Shown here piece after piece: positions 8,028 to 16,050 of a DNA stretch of 64,000 nucleotides. Numbering within the stretch: the first letter of the stretch is position 1; each line of letters opens with the position of its first letter. The stretch is from Bog-532 sp963742865. GTDB lineage: Bacteria > Actinomycetota > Actinomycetes > Streptosporangiales > Streptosporangiaceae. A model generated the notes under the pieces. The model was not told the origin of the DNA and ran no database searches. It saw only the letters and a list, made by a program, of their open reading frames with translations. The stretch covers positions 124,001 through 188,000 of the forward strand of contig CAVUNW010000011.1 in assembly GCA_963742865.1 (NCBI GenBank). Reading direction: 5' to 3'. The translations under genes were made by a program, and so were the position numbers.

Positions 8028-9020
8028 TCACGGCTCAAGCACGTCTTCCGGAGACCGGCGGGCGGTGGCGGAGGTCGTATGGGCCACGCCCAGCTGCAGC
8101 AGCATCTGCGGGGTCCCCGGCAGGGCCAGGCATTCCCGGATCAGGGCGCGGACCGGGGCGGCCTCCAGCGGCTGGGTGTACAGGCTCGCGAACACCCACC
8201 TGCTCGCCGCGTGGGCCAGTAGTCGGTGCAGCGCCTGGCCGGCCCGCAGCCAGTCAGCCCGGCCATCACCGGGCGTAAGCAGCACGGCTGTGGCCGCAGG
8301 TGGCGGGCCGCCGGCGGGTAGCAGCCCCAGGCCGCGGCCCTGGTCGAAATCACGCTGCCGGAGCTGTCCCCGTTGCCGGCTGACCGTGGCGGCGAAGGCG
8401 CCCGCGGGGATGCCGTCACGCGCGGTATCGGCCGCAGCCCGGGTCCACCGCCGTATCTCGGCCCGCGCCCGCGGGTCGAGATCCTGGCTGCGGCCGGCCG
8501 CGGCGGCGATCTCGGCCAGCTGCTGATAGGCGATGCTCCCGTCGATGAGCGCTAGTGTGGCTCCCTCAGCCAGCGCATCGTGCTGGATCCCGGGAAGAAG
8601 ACCGGCGGGAAGCGGGCCCGTGGCGAACGGGCCGCGGTGCGTGTGCCGATGCGGCACCGCCTCCAGCAGTTGGCGTTCCCCGGTAGTCATCGGCGCGGCT
8701 GCGCCCAGCTGCACCCGGGCGAGCAGCCGCCGCCGGGCCGGGTCGGGGAGCAATTCCACCGTGGGCAGGTAACCCAGGGACCGGACCGCGAGGCGCAGCC
8801 CGTACAGGGCAGCGCCGCAGCTGATCAGCATCTCCCGGCCATCCCGGTCCACCCGCAGCCTGCGGCGCGGGTCGGCGTACAACTCGATCGCGTACGGGCC
8901 GGCCCGGAACCGCCATGGCTGAGTGTTGTGCACGGACGGAGCGCGGCCGGCGGTGGCGATCAGGTACCGAACCTGGTCGGCCGGGATCGGCACTGGTTGC
9001 CCGGCCGTCTCCTCGATCAT
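8028..9020 (-). CDS. Acg-type nitroreductase-family protein
   Basis: 330 residues. The N-terminal motif YLIATAGRAPSVHNTQPWRF is the FMN-binding signature of the Acg (Rv2032) nitroreductase family, and the length (~330) fits Acg rather than short nitroreductases. A second FMN-facing region is PLEAAPVRALIRECLALPG-TPQMLLQLG. In Mycobacterium tuberculosis Acg proteins are DosR-regulated, lack clear reductase activity and may sequester flavin. Here the gene sits inside the regulon-like block, though I see no box in the 47 bases directly upstream; it may be read with the HTH-PPOX gene from the box at 9858. Confidence 0.85.
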   Translation of the reverse strand: MIEETAGQPVPIPADQVRYLIATAGRAPSVHNTQPWRFRAGPYAIELYADPRRRLRVDRDGREMLISCGAALYGLRLAVRSLGYLPTVELLPDPARRRLLARVQLGAAAPMTTGERQLLEAVPHRHTHRGPFATGPLPAGLLPGIQHDALAEGATLALIDGSIAYQQLAEIAAAAGRSQDLDPRARAEIRRWTRAAADTARDGIPAGAFAATVSRQRGQLRQRDFDQGRGLGLLPAGGPPPAATAVLLTPGDGRADWLRAGQALHRLLAHAASRWVFASLYTQPLEAAPVRALIRECLALPGTPQMLLQLGVAHTTSATARRSPEDVLEP

Positions 9021-9067
9021 GGTGCTTCACCTGTCCTTGCCCGATCAGGGCCGCCGCGCGAGGCTGA

Positions 9068-9799
9068 TCAGTAAGAGCTTCCCTCTAGCGGGCGGATGCG
9101 CCGCCCGCTGATCCGGCGCGCGGTGATACGTATGTAGGCATTGCGATCGCCCTGTGGCCACGGCAGCACGTCCGCGCACCGCTGCAGATGAGCTAGCTCC
9201 GTTCGCTGCAGCACGCGGTGTGCCGGGCCCTGGATGAGAACGCTCCACGCCCTCTCGAGGGCCTCGTCGATATGGTCGACCTCGAAGGACACCTCACCGT
9301 CGGCATGAGCGGCGATGATCGAGCCCATGTCCGTCCGCACCACGATCGTGTTGGCGGCCACGGCGAAGTTGACCGGCAGGATCACGACGCCCGATGCGGT
9401 GGTGAACCCGATCCGGCCAATGCCCCCCGCCGAGATGAGCTGATGGCATTCGGCGGCCGGGATGCGTTCCAGCGCGTGCGCGAGGATCTGGCGCCGACGT
9501 CCCGGAGGTACCTCCGTCCCCGCGCCTAGCAGGGCCACGGGGCTGGTCTGCAGCGCCGCGGCCAGCTGGCGCAATACCGCCCCAGTGGGGATTCCCGGGT
9601 ACTTTTCCAGGAACTCCAGGTACCGCACAGTGACGTTGGCGCGGGCCGCTACCTGCTCCCGGGTGAGCTTGAGTTCCGCTCGCCGCTGGGCGATCCTCCG
9701 GCTCAGGTCACCGGGGTAAGGCGCCGACGGCCACGACTGCGCATCCTGCGATACCGGCCGTTCATGCCCGCGTGACTCGTGCGCTTCTTTCAGGGTCAT
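9068..9799 (-). CDS. HTH (XRE) - pyridoxamine 5'-phosphate oxidase-like fusion protein
   Basis: 243 residues. Residues about 30-95 are a Cro/C1-type helix-turn-helix (RRAELKLTREQVAARANVTVRYLEFLEK ... LRQLAAALQTSP). Residues about 110-230 are a split-barrel PPOX/flavin-binding domain (HQLISAGGIGRIGFTTASG-VVILPVNFAV ... SFEVDHIDEALERAWSVLIQG). In such proteins the barrel binds flavin or deazaflavin (F420), and the HTH suggests a redox-sensing regulator; the DNA target is unknown. A DosR-like box lies 66 bases upstream, in the gap it shares with the divergent DevS-like kinase. Confidence 0.85.
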   Translation of the reverse strand: MTLKEAHESRGHERPVSQDAQSWPSAPYPGDLSRRIAQRRAELKLTREQVAARANVTVRYLEFLEKYPGIPTGAVLRQLAAALQTSPVALLGAGTEVPPGRRRQILAHALERIPAAECHQLISAGGIGRIGFTTASGVVILPVNFAVAANTIVVRTDMGSIIAAHADGEVSFEVDHIDEALERAWSVLIQGPAHRVLQRTELAHLQRCADVLPWPQGDRNAYIRITARRISGRRIRPLEGSSY

Positions 9800-9857
9800 A
9801 TGCTGAAGGGTCCTCCAGGAGCGTCGCGGCGGGGAGGGCCATCCGCAATGTCCGGGC

Positions 9858-9871
9858 AGGACCTTGGTCCA
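9858..9871. promoter_or_regulatory. DosR/DevR-like box between HTH-PPOX and DevS-like genes
   Basis: AGGACCTTGGTCCA has a perfect 12-base inner palindrome GGACCTTGGTCC; only the two outermost bases depart from GGGAC-N4-GTCCC. Its centre is 66-70 bases from both divergent starts, so it could control both. Confidence 0.6.
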
Positions 9872-9933
9872 GGGTCCTGATGATGGTTACGCTGTGCTGT
9901 GCCACGCTGGATTGATAAGAGAAGGGCCGCCTG

Positions 9934-11679
9934 ATGGAGCCTCCGGGCGGTAACCGTCCCGCGGTGCTGCCGCATCTGCAGCTGGATGATCTGCTGGCCG
10001 AGCTGCAGTCGCGGCTGCAGATGGTGCTGGCGACGCGCGATCGGATGCATAGCCTGCTGGAGGCGGTGGTGGCCGTCGGTTCCGGGCTGGACCTGGAGAC
10101 CACGCTGAAGCGGATCGTCGAGGCGGCGGTGGGGCTGGTGGATGCCCGGTACGGTGCGCTGGGGGTGATCGGGGAGGGTCAGCGGCTGGCGGAGTTTATT
10201 CCGGTGGGCCTGGATGAGGCGGCGATCGGCCGGATTGATCACTGGCCGGAAGGCCGTGGCCTGCTGGGGCTGCTGATCCGGGATCCGCGGCCGCTGCGGC
10301 TGGCGGATATCGCGGCGCATCCCGATTCGTCGGGGTTCCCCGACGGGCATCCGCCGATGCGGAGTTTCCTGGGCGTGCCGGTCCGGGTCCGCGAGGAGGT
10401 GTTCGGCAATCTTTATCTGACCGGCAAGCAGGGCGGCGGTGAGTTCACCGAGGACGACGAGGCGGTCCTGGTCGCGCTGGGCACCGCGGCCGGTGTGGCG
10501 ATTGAGAACGCCCGGCTGTATGAGACCGCGCGCCAGCAGCAGCAGTGGATGCAGGCTAACGCGGAGGTCGCCACGGCCCTGCTGTCGGGGGCCGACCCCG
10601 ATGAGGTGCTCGCGGCGGTGACCAGGCAGGTCCGCGAACTGTCGGGGGCGGATCTGGTGGCCCTGGCGCTGCCGGAGCAGGGCGGCCGGATGCTGTTCAT
10701 CGGGTTCGCGGACGGGGAGGGGGCCGAGGCGGCCCGTGGCCTGGTGCTGTCCACCGAGCATTCGCTGTCGGGGCAGGTGCTGGCCACCGGTGAGCCGCTG
10801 ACGGTCGATGATTTCGCCGGGGACCGCCGGACGGCTGAGGCGGTGCGCGGGCCGATGGGCCATATCGGGCCGGCGGTGTTGTTCCCGCTGGGGATCGCCG
10901 GTGATGTGCGCGGGGTGCTGACGGTCGGCCGGCGCCGCGGCGGGATGCCGTTCGCGGAGGCCACGGCCGCGGTTGTGGGCTCGTTCGCGGTGCAGGCGGG
11001 GATCGCGCTGGAACTGGCCGATCGCCGCCGTGACGCCGAGCGGCTGTCGCTGTTTGAGGACCGGGACCGGATCGCCCGGGACCTGCATGATCTGGTGATC
11101 CAGCGGCTGTATGCGACCGGGATGTCGCTGGAGGGCACGGTGCCCATGATCACCAGGCCGGAGACGGCCACCCGGGTCAGGCGGGCCGTGGACGCGATGG
11201 ATGAGACCATCAAGGACATCCGGATGACGATCTTTGCGTTGCAGTCCCGCGGGCAAGAGGCCCGGCCCAACCTGCGGGAGGCGATCGTCGGCGTGGTCGA
11301 GGAGATGACGCCGATGGCGGGGTTCGCGCCGTCCCTGCGGCTGGGCGCCCGGCTGAATGACCAGGTCACCGCCGCGGTGGCCGAGGACATGCTGTCCGCG
11401 CTGCGGGAGGCGCTGTCGAACGCCGCCCGGCACGCGCACGCCAGCCGGATCGACGTGGGCGTGGACGTCGACGCCGGGGGGTTCCTCGTCGTGCGGGTCA
11501 GCGACGACGGGATCGGCATCCCCGCCCAGGGCCGCCGCAGCGGGCTGCGGAACCTCAAGCTCCGCGCCGAGAAACTCGGCGGCGAACTTCGCCTGGAGGC
11601 GGGAGAGGGCAAGGGGACGGAGCTCATATGGCGGGTCCCGTGCGACGGGGCGGCTGAGACCAGCGAGAGCCGGGACTAG
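9934..11679 (+). CDS. devS: DevS/DosS-like GAF-GAF histidine kinase
   Basis: 581 residues, start ATG 9934 with GAAGGG upstream. Two GAF domains (about 45-200 and 215-360) precede a HisKA_3 H-box, DRIARDLHDLVIQRLY with H385, and an HATPase domain (LREALSNAARHAHAS, SDDGIGIP). The first GAF contains GHPPMRSFLGVPVRVREEVF, very close to the DosS/DosT heme pocket; H139 in it is the candidate proximal heme ligand by analogy with DosS His149 (inference). The protein would sense O2, NO or redox and phosphorylate DevR. The cognate regulator is not adjacent but lies at 16.7-17.4 kb. Confidence 0.9.
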   Translation: MEPPGGNRPAVLPHLQLDDLLAELQSRLQMVLATRDRMHSLLEAVVAVGSGLDLETTLKRIVEAAVGLVDARYGALGVIGEGQRLAEFIPVGLDEAAIGRIDHWPEGRGLLGLLIRDPRPLRLADIAAHPDSSGFPDGHPPMRSFLGVPVRVREEVFGNLYLTGKQGGGEFTEDDEAVLVALGTAAGVAIENARLYETARQQQQWMQANAEVATALLSGADPDEVLAAVTRQVRELSGADLVALALPEQGGRMLFIGFADGEGAEAARGLVLSTEHSLSGQVLATGEPLTVDDFAGDRRTAEAVRGPMGHIGPAVLFPLGIAGDVRGVLTVGRRRGGMPFAEATAAVVGSFAVQAGIALELADRRRDAERLSLFEDRDRIARDLHDLVIQRLYATGMSLEGTVPMITRPETATRVRRAVDAMDETIKDIRMTIFALQSRGQEARPNLREAIVGVVEEMTPMAGFAPSLRLGARLNDQVTAAVAEDMLSALREALSNAARHAHASRIDVGVDVDAGGFLVVRVSDDGIGIPAQGRRSGLRNLKLRAEKLGGELRLEAGEGKGTELIWRVPCDGAAETSESRD

Positions 11680-12086
11680 CTAGAAACCAGCAGCGTCTGC
11701 CCGCTCATGATCTCCGGCGTGATGCCAAAGAATTGGTCATCTTCTGCTGCTGCCCACGTCTCAAGCCCAGTTCCCCGCACGTTGGTGATTTCGCTCAGGT
11801 CAGTTACTTCGCGTGCGTTACCAACGGCCGTGACCGTCCAGCCGCGATTATTCGCGTAGTCGAGGTGGTCGGCCTGAAAAGCCACGACAGTATGTGAGAG
11901 AGCCGCGGAGAGCAGGCTGCCGGCATTGACTCTGATGATGATGCGGCCGCGGATAACGGCGAATTTCACCGGCTCGGCCGCGGGCATCGCGCTTTTTGTG
12001 AAAATGATCCGGCCAACCGGCACCGATCTCAGGAGCCGGAGGCATTCGGGCGCCGGGATCGGTCTTAGTCCGGTGACGGTATTCAT
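11676..12086 (-). CDS. PPOX-class (split-barrel) flavin-binding protein
   Basis: 136 residues from ATG 12086; a GTG at 12116 is possible but would leave only eight bases after the DosR-like box, whereas ATG 12086 puts the box about 45 bases upstream. Motifs: IPAPECLRLLRSVPVGRIIF, PVKFAVIRGRIIIRVNAGS, VAFQADHLDYANNRGWTVTAVG, the split-barrel fold of pyridoxamine-phosphate-oxidase-like proteins. It resembles the C-terminal domain of the HTH-PPOX protein without the HTH. Its end overlaps the DevS-like gene end by four bases, convergently. Likely binds F420 or flavin; substrate unknown. Confidence 0.8.
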   Translation of the reverse strand: MNTVTGLRPIPAPECLRLLRSVPVGRIIFTKSAMPAAEPVKFAVIRGRIIIRVNAGSLLSAALSHTVVAFQADHLDYANNRGWTVTAVGNAREVTDLSEITNVRGTGLETWAAAEDDQFFGITPEIMSGQTLLVSS

Positions 12087-12123
12087 GTCTGCAGGGTTAC
12101 CTGGTTCAGCCGCCACGGGAACA

Positions 12124-12137
12124 GGGACGAAGGTCCG
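12124..12137. promoter_or_regulatory. DosR/DevR-like box upstream of PPOX gene
   Basis: GGGACGAAGGTCCG matches GGGAC-N4-GTCCC except the last base. It lies about 45 bases upstream of the ATG at 12086, a normal operator position for activation. Confidence 0.6.
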
Positions 12138-12152
12138 GCGAGCGAAGCCATT

Positions 12153-12208
12153 TGGTCTGTGCCATCTGGTCTGTGCCGTCTGGTCTGTGCCGTCTGGTCT
12201 GTGCCGTC
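12153..12208 (+). repeat. Four tandem 14-bp repeats between PPOX and GNAT-ligase genes
   Basis: The unit TGGTCTGTGCCGTC occurs four times head to tail (12153, 12167, 12181, 12195; the first has A for G at base 12). The array ends at the stop codon of the GNAT/acyl-CoA synthetase gene. It codes for nothing obvious; the 14-base step is not a multiple of three. It is probably a slippage-type minisatellite and may form a weak transcription or mRNA-end element. Confidence 0.85.
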
Positions 12209-14924
12209 AGCGCAGTCTGCGCAGGAACGGGTCTTGCGGGTGGGCCGGGGTGAGCCGGATCCTGGCGTCCACCGCGGATACGCCGTCGGCGCGGGCGATC
12301 ACCGGATTGAGGTCGAGTTCGGTGACCTCGGGGAGGTCGTCGGCCAGCCGGGATATCCGCAGCAGCATCTCCTGCAGCGCCGTGAGGTCGGCGGCCGGGC
12401 TGCCGCGGTAGCCGAGCAGCAGCGGTGCCGAGCGGATGGAGCGGATGAGTTCGTCGGCGTCAGCGTCGGTGAGCGGGGCGAGCCGGGCCACATGGTCGGC
12501 CAGCACGTCGGTGGCCACGCCGCCGAGCCCGAAAATGACGAGCGGGCCGAACGAGGGCTCCTGCACCACGCCGATGGTGACCTCGGTGCCACCGGTGATC
12601 ATCGGCTGGATCAGTACCTGACGCAGCCGGGGGCCAAACTTGCCCGTGAGCAGGCGGTAAGCGCGCCTTATATCGGTTTCGGTTCGCAGGTCGAGCTGGA
12701 CCGCTCCGGCATCGGTCTTATGCACCAGGCCCGGCACGTCAGCCTTCATGACCACCGGGCCGCCGATTTCCGCGGCCACGAGGGCGGCCTCCTCCGCACT
12801 GGCCGCAGGCGTGAGGCTCGCCAGCCGGACGCCGTAGCAGGCGAGCAGCGCAGCGGCCTCGCCGGGCGGCAGCCAGCCGCCCTTGGGGGAGCGGTTCAGG
12901 TATCTCCGGATCAATGCCCGGGCGTCATCGGTGGCCACGTCACCGAACTCAATGACGCGCCCGGCCGGCCGCGCTCGCCAGGCGCCATAGCCGGCCGCGC
13001 GCGCCAGCGCGTATGCCGCTGCCTCCGGGTAGGCATAACACGGTATGGAGCCTGCCTGCCGCCGGGCCTCGTCCGGGCCGTCCGGGGCCGGGAGGACGCG
13101 GGGCAGTATCTCGATTCCCGCGGCCTGGTCGAGGACGACGGCGGCGAGCGGGACGTTCACCTCGGCGGTCCGGATCGCGTGCACCAGGTCCCCGGTGGCG
13201 GCGGTTGGCAGTACAAGCGCCAGGACGGCATCGACGCCATCGTCGGCGGCGGTCAATTCCAGGCAGCGGCGGAACGACTCTTCGGCCACGGTGGCGGTGG
13301 TGTCGACCGGGCCGGTGACCGAGCCGCTGCGCGGCACCACTGCGTGCAGCCGCCGGCGTGTCTCACCGGTCAGCCGGTGGACCGTCAGGCCATACTGCGC
13401 GCAGGCGTCTGCGGCCAGCACCCCGGCGCCGCCGACGTTGGATACCACCGCGACGCGCGGGCCAGCCGGAACGGGCTGGCTGGCCAGCAGCGCGGCGACA
13501 TCAAGCAGTTCACCGAGGCTGTTGGTGGCGATAATGCCGGCTTGCTCGAAGAGGGCCTCCCGGCTCACCAGGGGCGTCGCCGCCGCTGCGGTATGCGAAA
13601 CGGCGGCCCGCTGACCGGAATCCGACCGGCCGGCGTGCACCGTGAGGACGGGCATGGTCCGGCCGACGTGGCGCGCGGTGCGGGCGAACTTCCGCGGATT
13701 GCCGAACGATTCGATATACAGGATCGCAAGCTTGGTGGTGCCGTCCTGCTCCCACCACATCAGCATGTCGTTGCTGGAGATGTCGTACTTGTTCCCGACG
13801 GAAGCGAAGGACGAGACGCCGACGCCGAGCCGGGACAGCCGGTCGGCCAAGGCGAAACCGAGACCGCCGGACTGCGCGACCAGGCCGGCTATTCCAGGTG
13901 CGGGATGCCGGGTGGCGAAGGTGGCGTCCAGCCGGTGGCCGGGCACGGCCACGCCAAAGCAGTTCGGGCCGACCAGCCGCATGCCGTACCGCCGGCAGAT
14001 CGCCAGCAGGTCCGCTCCCTGCGGGGTGTTCAGTCCCGCGGTGATGACGATTAGGGCCCGGACGCCGCGCTGGCCGCATTCATCGGCCACGATGGGGACG
14101 GCCGCCGGCGGTACGGCGATGACCGCGAGATCGACGGGTTCGGGAAGCGCGGCGACCGAGGGCAGGCAGGGCACCGCCTCCATGTGCACGGCGTGCGGGT
14201 TGACCGCGTAAATCCGCCCCTGGTAGCCGCCGGCGACGATGTTGTGCAGGATGGCGCGGCCGGGTGTTCCCATCCGGCGGCTGGCACCGATGACGGCTAC
14301 GGAGGACGGCTGGAACACATGCCGCAGGCTCTCCACGTCAGCATTGCGCTCACGCGACGCCGTCGCATCGAGATAAGGGTCCCAGCTCGGATCGGCGTCA
14401 TCACCGGGCAGCTCGCAGACGAACTCGATCATGCCATCCTCCAGTCGGCGCCGGACCACGAGCCCGGCATCGGTGAGAACCTGCTGCATTTCGGCGTTCT
14501 GCGTCAGGACCGAAGCGATGAAGGTAGAGACCCCCCAGCGGTCAGCGGCCGACACCAGATGCTCCAGCAGCAGCGTGCCGACGCCCCGGCCATGCATCTG
14601 GTCGGCTACCGCCAAGGCGACATCCGCTTCGGTGGTGCCGTCCTTGACCTCGTAGCTGGCGACGCCGACGACCTGGCCGCCGACAATTGCGAGCAGGGCC
14701 ATGTGATCGGTTGCGGGGGCCCGGCAGACACGCTTCGCTTCCTGCTCCGCGGACAGCCGGCTGAAGTTGAAGAAGCGCAGGTAAGAATTGTCCAGCGACA
14801 TGGCCTCGTGCATCGCCGTGACCGCGGCCACGTCGCCCGGCGCTGCCGCCCGGATCTCGGCCGTCGTACCGTCGGTCAGCAGCGCATAGACGCTTTCCTC
14901 TGCGGTGACGGGTGCCATGCTCAT
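12207..14924 (-). CDS. GNAT acetyltransferase - ADP-forming acyl-CoA synthetase fusion
   Basis: 905 residues from ATG 14924, with GGAGG six bases before it (a GTG lies one codon upstream). Residues about 15-170 are a GNAT domain (VADQMHGRGVGTLLLEHLVS is the acetyl-CoA loop). Residues about 205-340 bind CoA (SSVAVIGASRRMGTPGRAIL), then succinyl-CoA-ligase-like domains with the catalytic His in AAVSHTAAA, and a C-terminal ATP-grasp (PVVMKADVPGLVHKTDAGAV). Such proteins convert acyl-CoA, ADP and Pi to acid and ATP, or act as protein acetyltransferases of the Pat type. The domain order here is GNAT first. It lies in the same orientation as the CBS-BON gene upstream, 33 bases apart, so probably shares its DevR-controlled promoter. 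Confidence 0.9.
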   Translation of the reverse strand: MSMAPVTAEESVYALLTDGTTAEIRAAAPGDVAAVTAMHEAMSLDNSYLRFFNFSRLSAEQEAKRVCRAPATDHMALLAIVGGQVVGVASYEVKDGTTEADVALAVADQMHGRGVGTLLLEHLVSAADRWGVSTFIASVLTQNAEMQQVLTDAGLVVRRRLEDGMIEFVCELPGDDADPSWDPYLDATASRERNADVESLRHVFQPSSVAVIGASRRMGTPGRAILHNIVAGGYQGRIYAVNPHAVHMEAVPCLPSVAALPEPVDLAVIAVPPAAVPIVADECGQRGVRALIVITAGLNTPQGADLLAICRRYGMRLVGPNCFGVAVPGHRLDATFATRHPAPGIAGLVAQSGGLGFALADRLSRLGVGVSSFASVGNKYDISSNDMLMWWEQDGTTKLAILYIESFGNPRKFARTARHVGRTMPVLTVHAGRSDSGQRAAVSHTAAAATPLVSREALFEQAGIIATNSLGELLDVAALLASQPVPAGPRVAVVSNVGGAGVLAADACAQYGLTVHRLTGETRRRLHAVVPRSGSVTGPVDTTATVAEESFRRCLELTAADDGVDAVLALVLPTAATGDLVHAIRTAEVNVPLAAVVLDQAAGIEILPRVLPAPDGPDEARRQAGSIPCYAYPEAAAYALARAAGYGAWRARPAGRVIEFGDVATDDARALIRRYLNRSPKGGWLPPGEAAALLACYGVRLASLTPAASAEEAALVAAEIGGPVVMKADVPGLVHKTDAGAVQLDLRTETDIRRAYRLLTGKFGPRLRQVLIQPMITGGTEVTIGVVQEPSFGPLVIFGLGGVATDVLADHVARLAPLTDADADELIRSIRSAPLLLGYRGSPAADLTALQEMLLRISRLADDLPEVTELDLNPVIARADGVSAVDARIRLTPAHPQDPFLRRLR

Positions 14925-14957
14925 CACTGCCTCCAGCCTGCGTGTGAGTGGCCGTGG

Positions 14958-15638
14958 TCAGGCCAGGGGCCCGTAGCTGTGCACCGGGGGCGCCGACAGG
15001 TAGTCGAGCCGGTCGCGGACCGCGACCACGCCATCCAGGTGCCGCACGGCGCGGATGATTTCCTGGCCCAGGGTGTCGGTCTCCGGCGTACCCGCGAGGG
15101 TGACGATGCCGTCCTTGACGGTGACCTGGTACGACCCGGGATCAACGAGGAAGTTCTCGAGGAGGAGGGGGCCGGTTATCTCCCGGCGGATGTCTTCGTC
15201 CGGACGGCTGTAGACGCTCAGCACGTCGGTACGGCTGATGATCCCGACCAGCCGGCCTGCGCCGTCGACGACCGGCAGTCGCTGCACCCGGCGGTCATAC
15301 ATCAGCTGAGCGGCGTGGCTGACCGTATCGTCCGGGCGGGCGGTGACGGCCGGCTTGCTCATCAGCTGGGCCGCGGTGACGCCTCTGGCCTTTTCCAGCT
15401 CATGGCGGTGGAGGAGACCGGACCACGGCCCGGAAAAGCTCTCGTAGCCACCTCCGGCGGCTTCCTTGGCGATCAGGTCCGCCTCTGACACCACGCCGAT
15501 CACCCGGTTGTTGTCGTCAATGACGGGAAACGCGCTGACCCGCTCGTCCCGGAGCCTGATCGCGATTTCCCTGAACGATGCGTTTCCGCGCACCGCGATC
15601 ACTTTCCTGGTCATGACGTCCGCTACCTTGGCGCTCAT
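14958..15638 (-). CDS. CBS-CBS-BON domain protein
   Basis: 226 residues. Two CBS motifs (VADVMTRKVIAVRGNASFRE ... SAFPVIDDNNRVIGVVSEADL and LMSKPAVTARPDDTVSHAAQLM ... RLPVVDGAGRLVGIISRTDVL) followed by a C-terminal BON domain (VKDGIVTLAGTPETDTLGQEIIRAVRHLDGVVAV). CBS pairs bind adenine nucleotides; BON domains bind membranes or lipids. A DosR-regulated two-CBS protein (Rv2626c, Hrp1) is known in mycobacteria. It is divergent from a paralogue at 16051, and each gene has its own DosR-like box in the shared gap. Confidence 0.9.
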   Translation of the reverse strand: MSAKVADVMTRKVIAVRGNASFREIAIRLRDERVSAFPVIDDNNRVIGVVSEADLIAKEAAGGGYESFSGPWSGLLHRHELEKARGVTAAQLMSKPAVTARPDDTVSHAAQLMYDRRVQRLPVVDGAGRLVGIISRTDVLSVYSRPDEDIRREITGPLLLENFLVDPGSYQVTVKDGIVTLAGTPETDTLGQEIIRAVRHLDGVVAVRDRLDYLSAPPVHSYGPLA

Positions 15639-15747
15639 TGCGTTCGCCCCTTCCGTCAGCTATCCCTGAGCCCAGTTCACAAGAGACGGCGCGGAGCCGG
15701 TAGCGGTAAATGTCCGGTGGAGGGCGGGGCGTTCGGCGGCCCTGGCC

Positions 15748-15761
15748 GGGCCAAAGGTCCC
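15748..15761. promoter_or_regulatory. DosR/DevR-like box for the minus-strand CBS-BON gene
   Basis: GGGCCAAAGGTCCC differs from GGGAC-N4-GTCCC at one arm base. It is embedded in a longer inverted repeat (CCCTGGCCGGG ... CCCGGCCAGGG), centre about 116 bases upstream of the start at 15638. Confidence 0.55.
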
Positions 15762-15937
15762 GGCCAGGGCCGACGGCGGTTTGCCCGCAGCGAGGCCAGG
15801 CGGAACTTCAGGACTCGGCTGCTTGGTTTTTCCGCAGGCCTCATTGGTTTTCGCGAGCCTCGTGGTTTCGCAGGCACTGACAGCCAGGCCACCATCGCGG
15901 ACCGGTTCCCGATCAGGGCCGTCGGCGGGAACCACCC

Positions 15938-15951
15938 GGGACTTTGGTCCG
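15938..15951. promoter_or_regulatory. DosR/DevR-like box for the plus-strand CBS-BON gene
   Basis: GGGACTTTGGTCCG matches GGGAC-N4-GTCCC except for the last base; centre about 106 bases upstream of GTG 16051. Confidence 0.62.
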
Positions 15952-16050
15952 GGCCGGAGGCCTGCCCGCCGGGGGCGGAGGTCCATGGCAGGCCTGCCCT
16001 GGATCGCGGTGAACTGGGACCAGGAGTAACCAGGAAGAAGGGGCGCCATC

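Larger units (their letters stand above)
15660..16050. promoter_or_regulatory. Divergent control region of the two CBS-BON genes
   Basis: About 390 bases without a gene. It contains two DosR-like palindromes (15748 and 15938), each near 106-116 bases upstream of one of the two divergent starts, and a short inverted repeat ccctggccggg...cccggccaggg (15741-15769) around the first. No coding sequence recognised. Confidence 0.6.

Noticed and set aside
9796..11439. 547-codon minus-strand frame
   Set aside because: Antisense shadow of the DevS-like kinase; rich in His/Arg/Pro, no domain.
12159..14054. 631-codon plus-strand frame
   Set aside because: It is opposite to the clearly real GNAT/acyl-CoA synthetase gene and reads as a low-complexity shadow starting in the 14-bp repeats.
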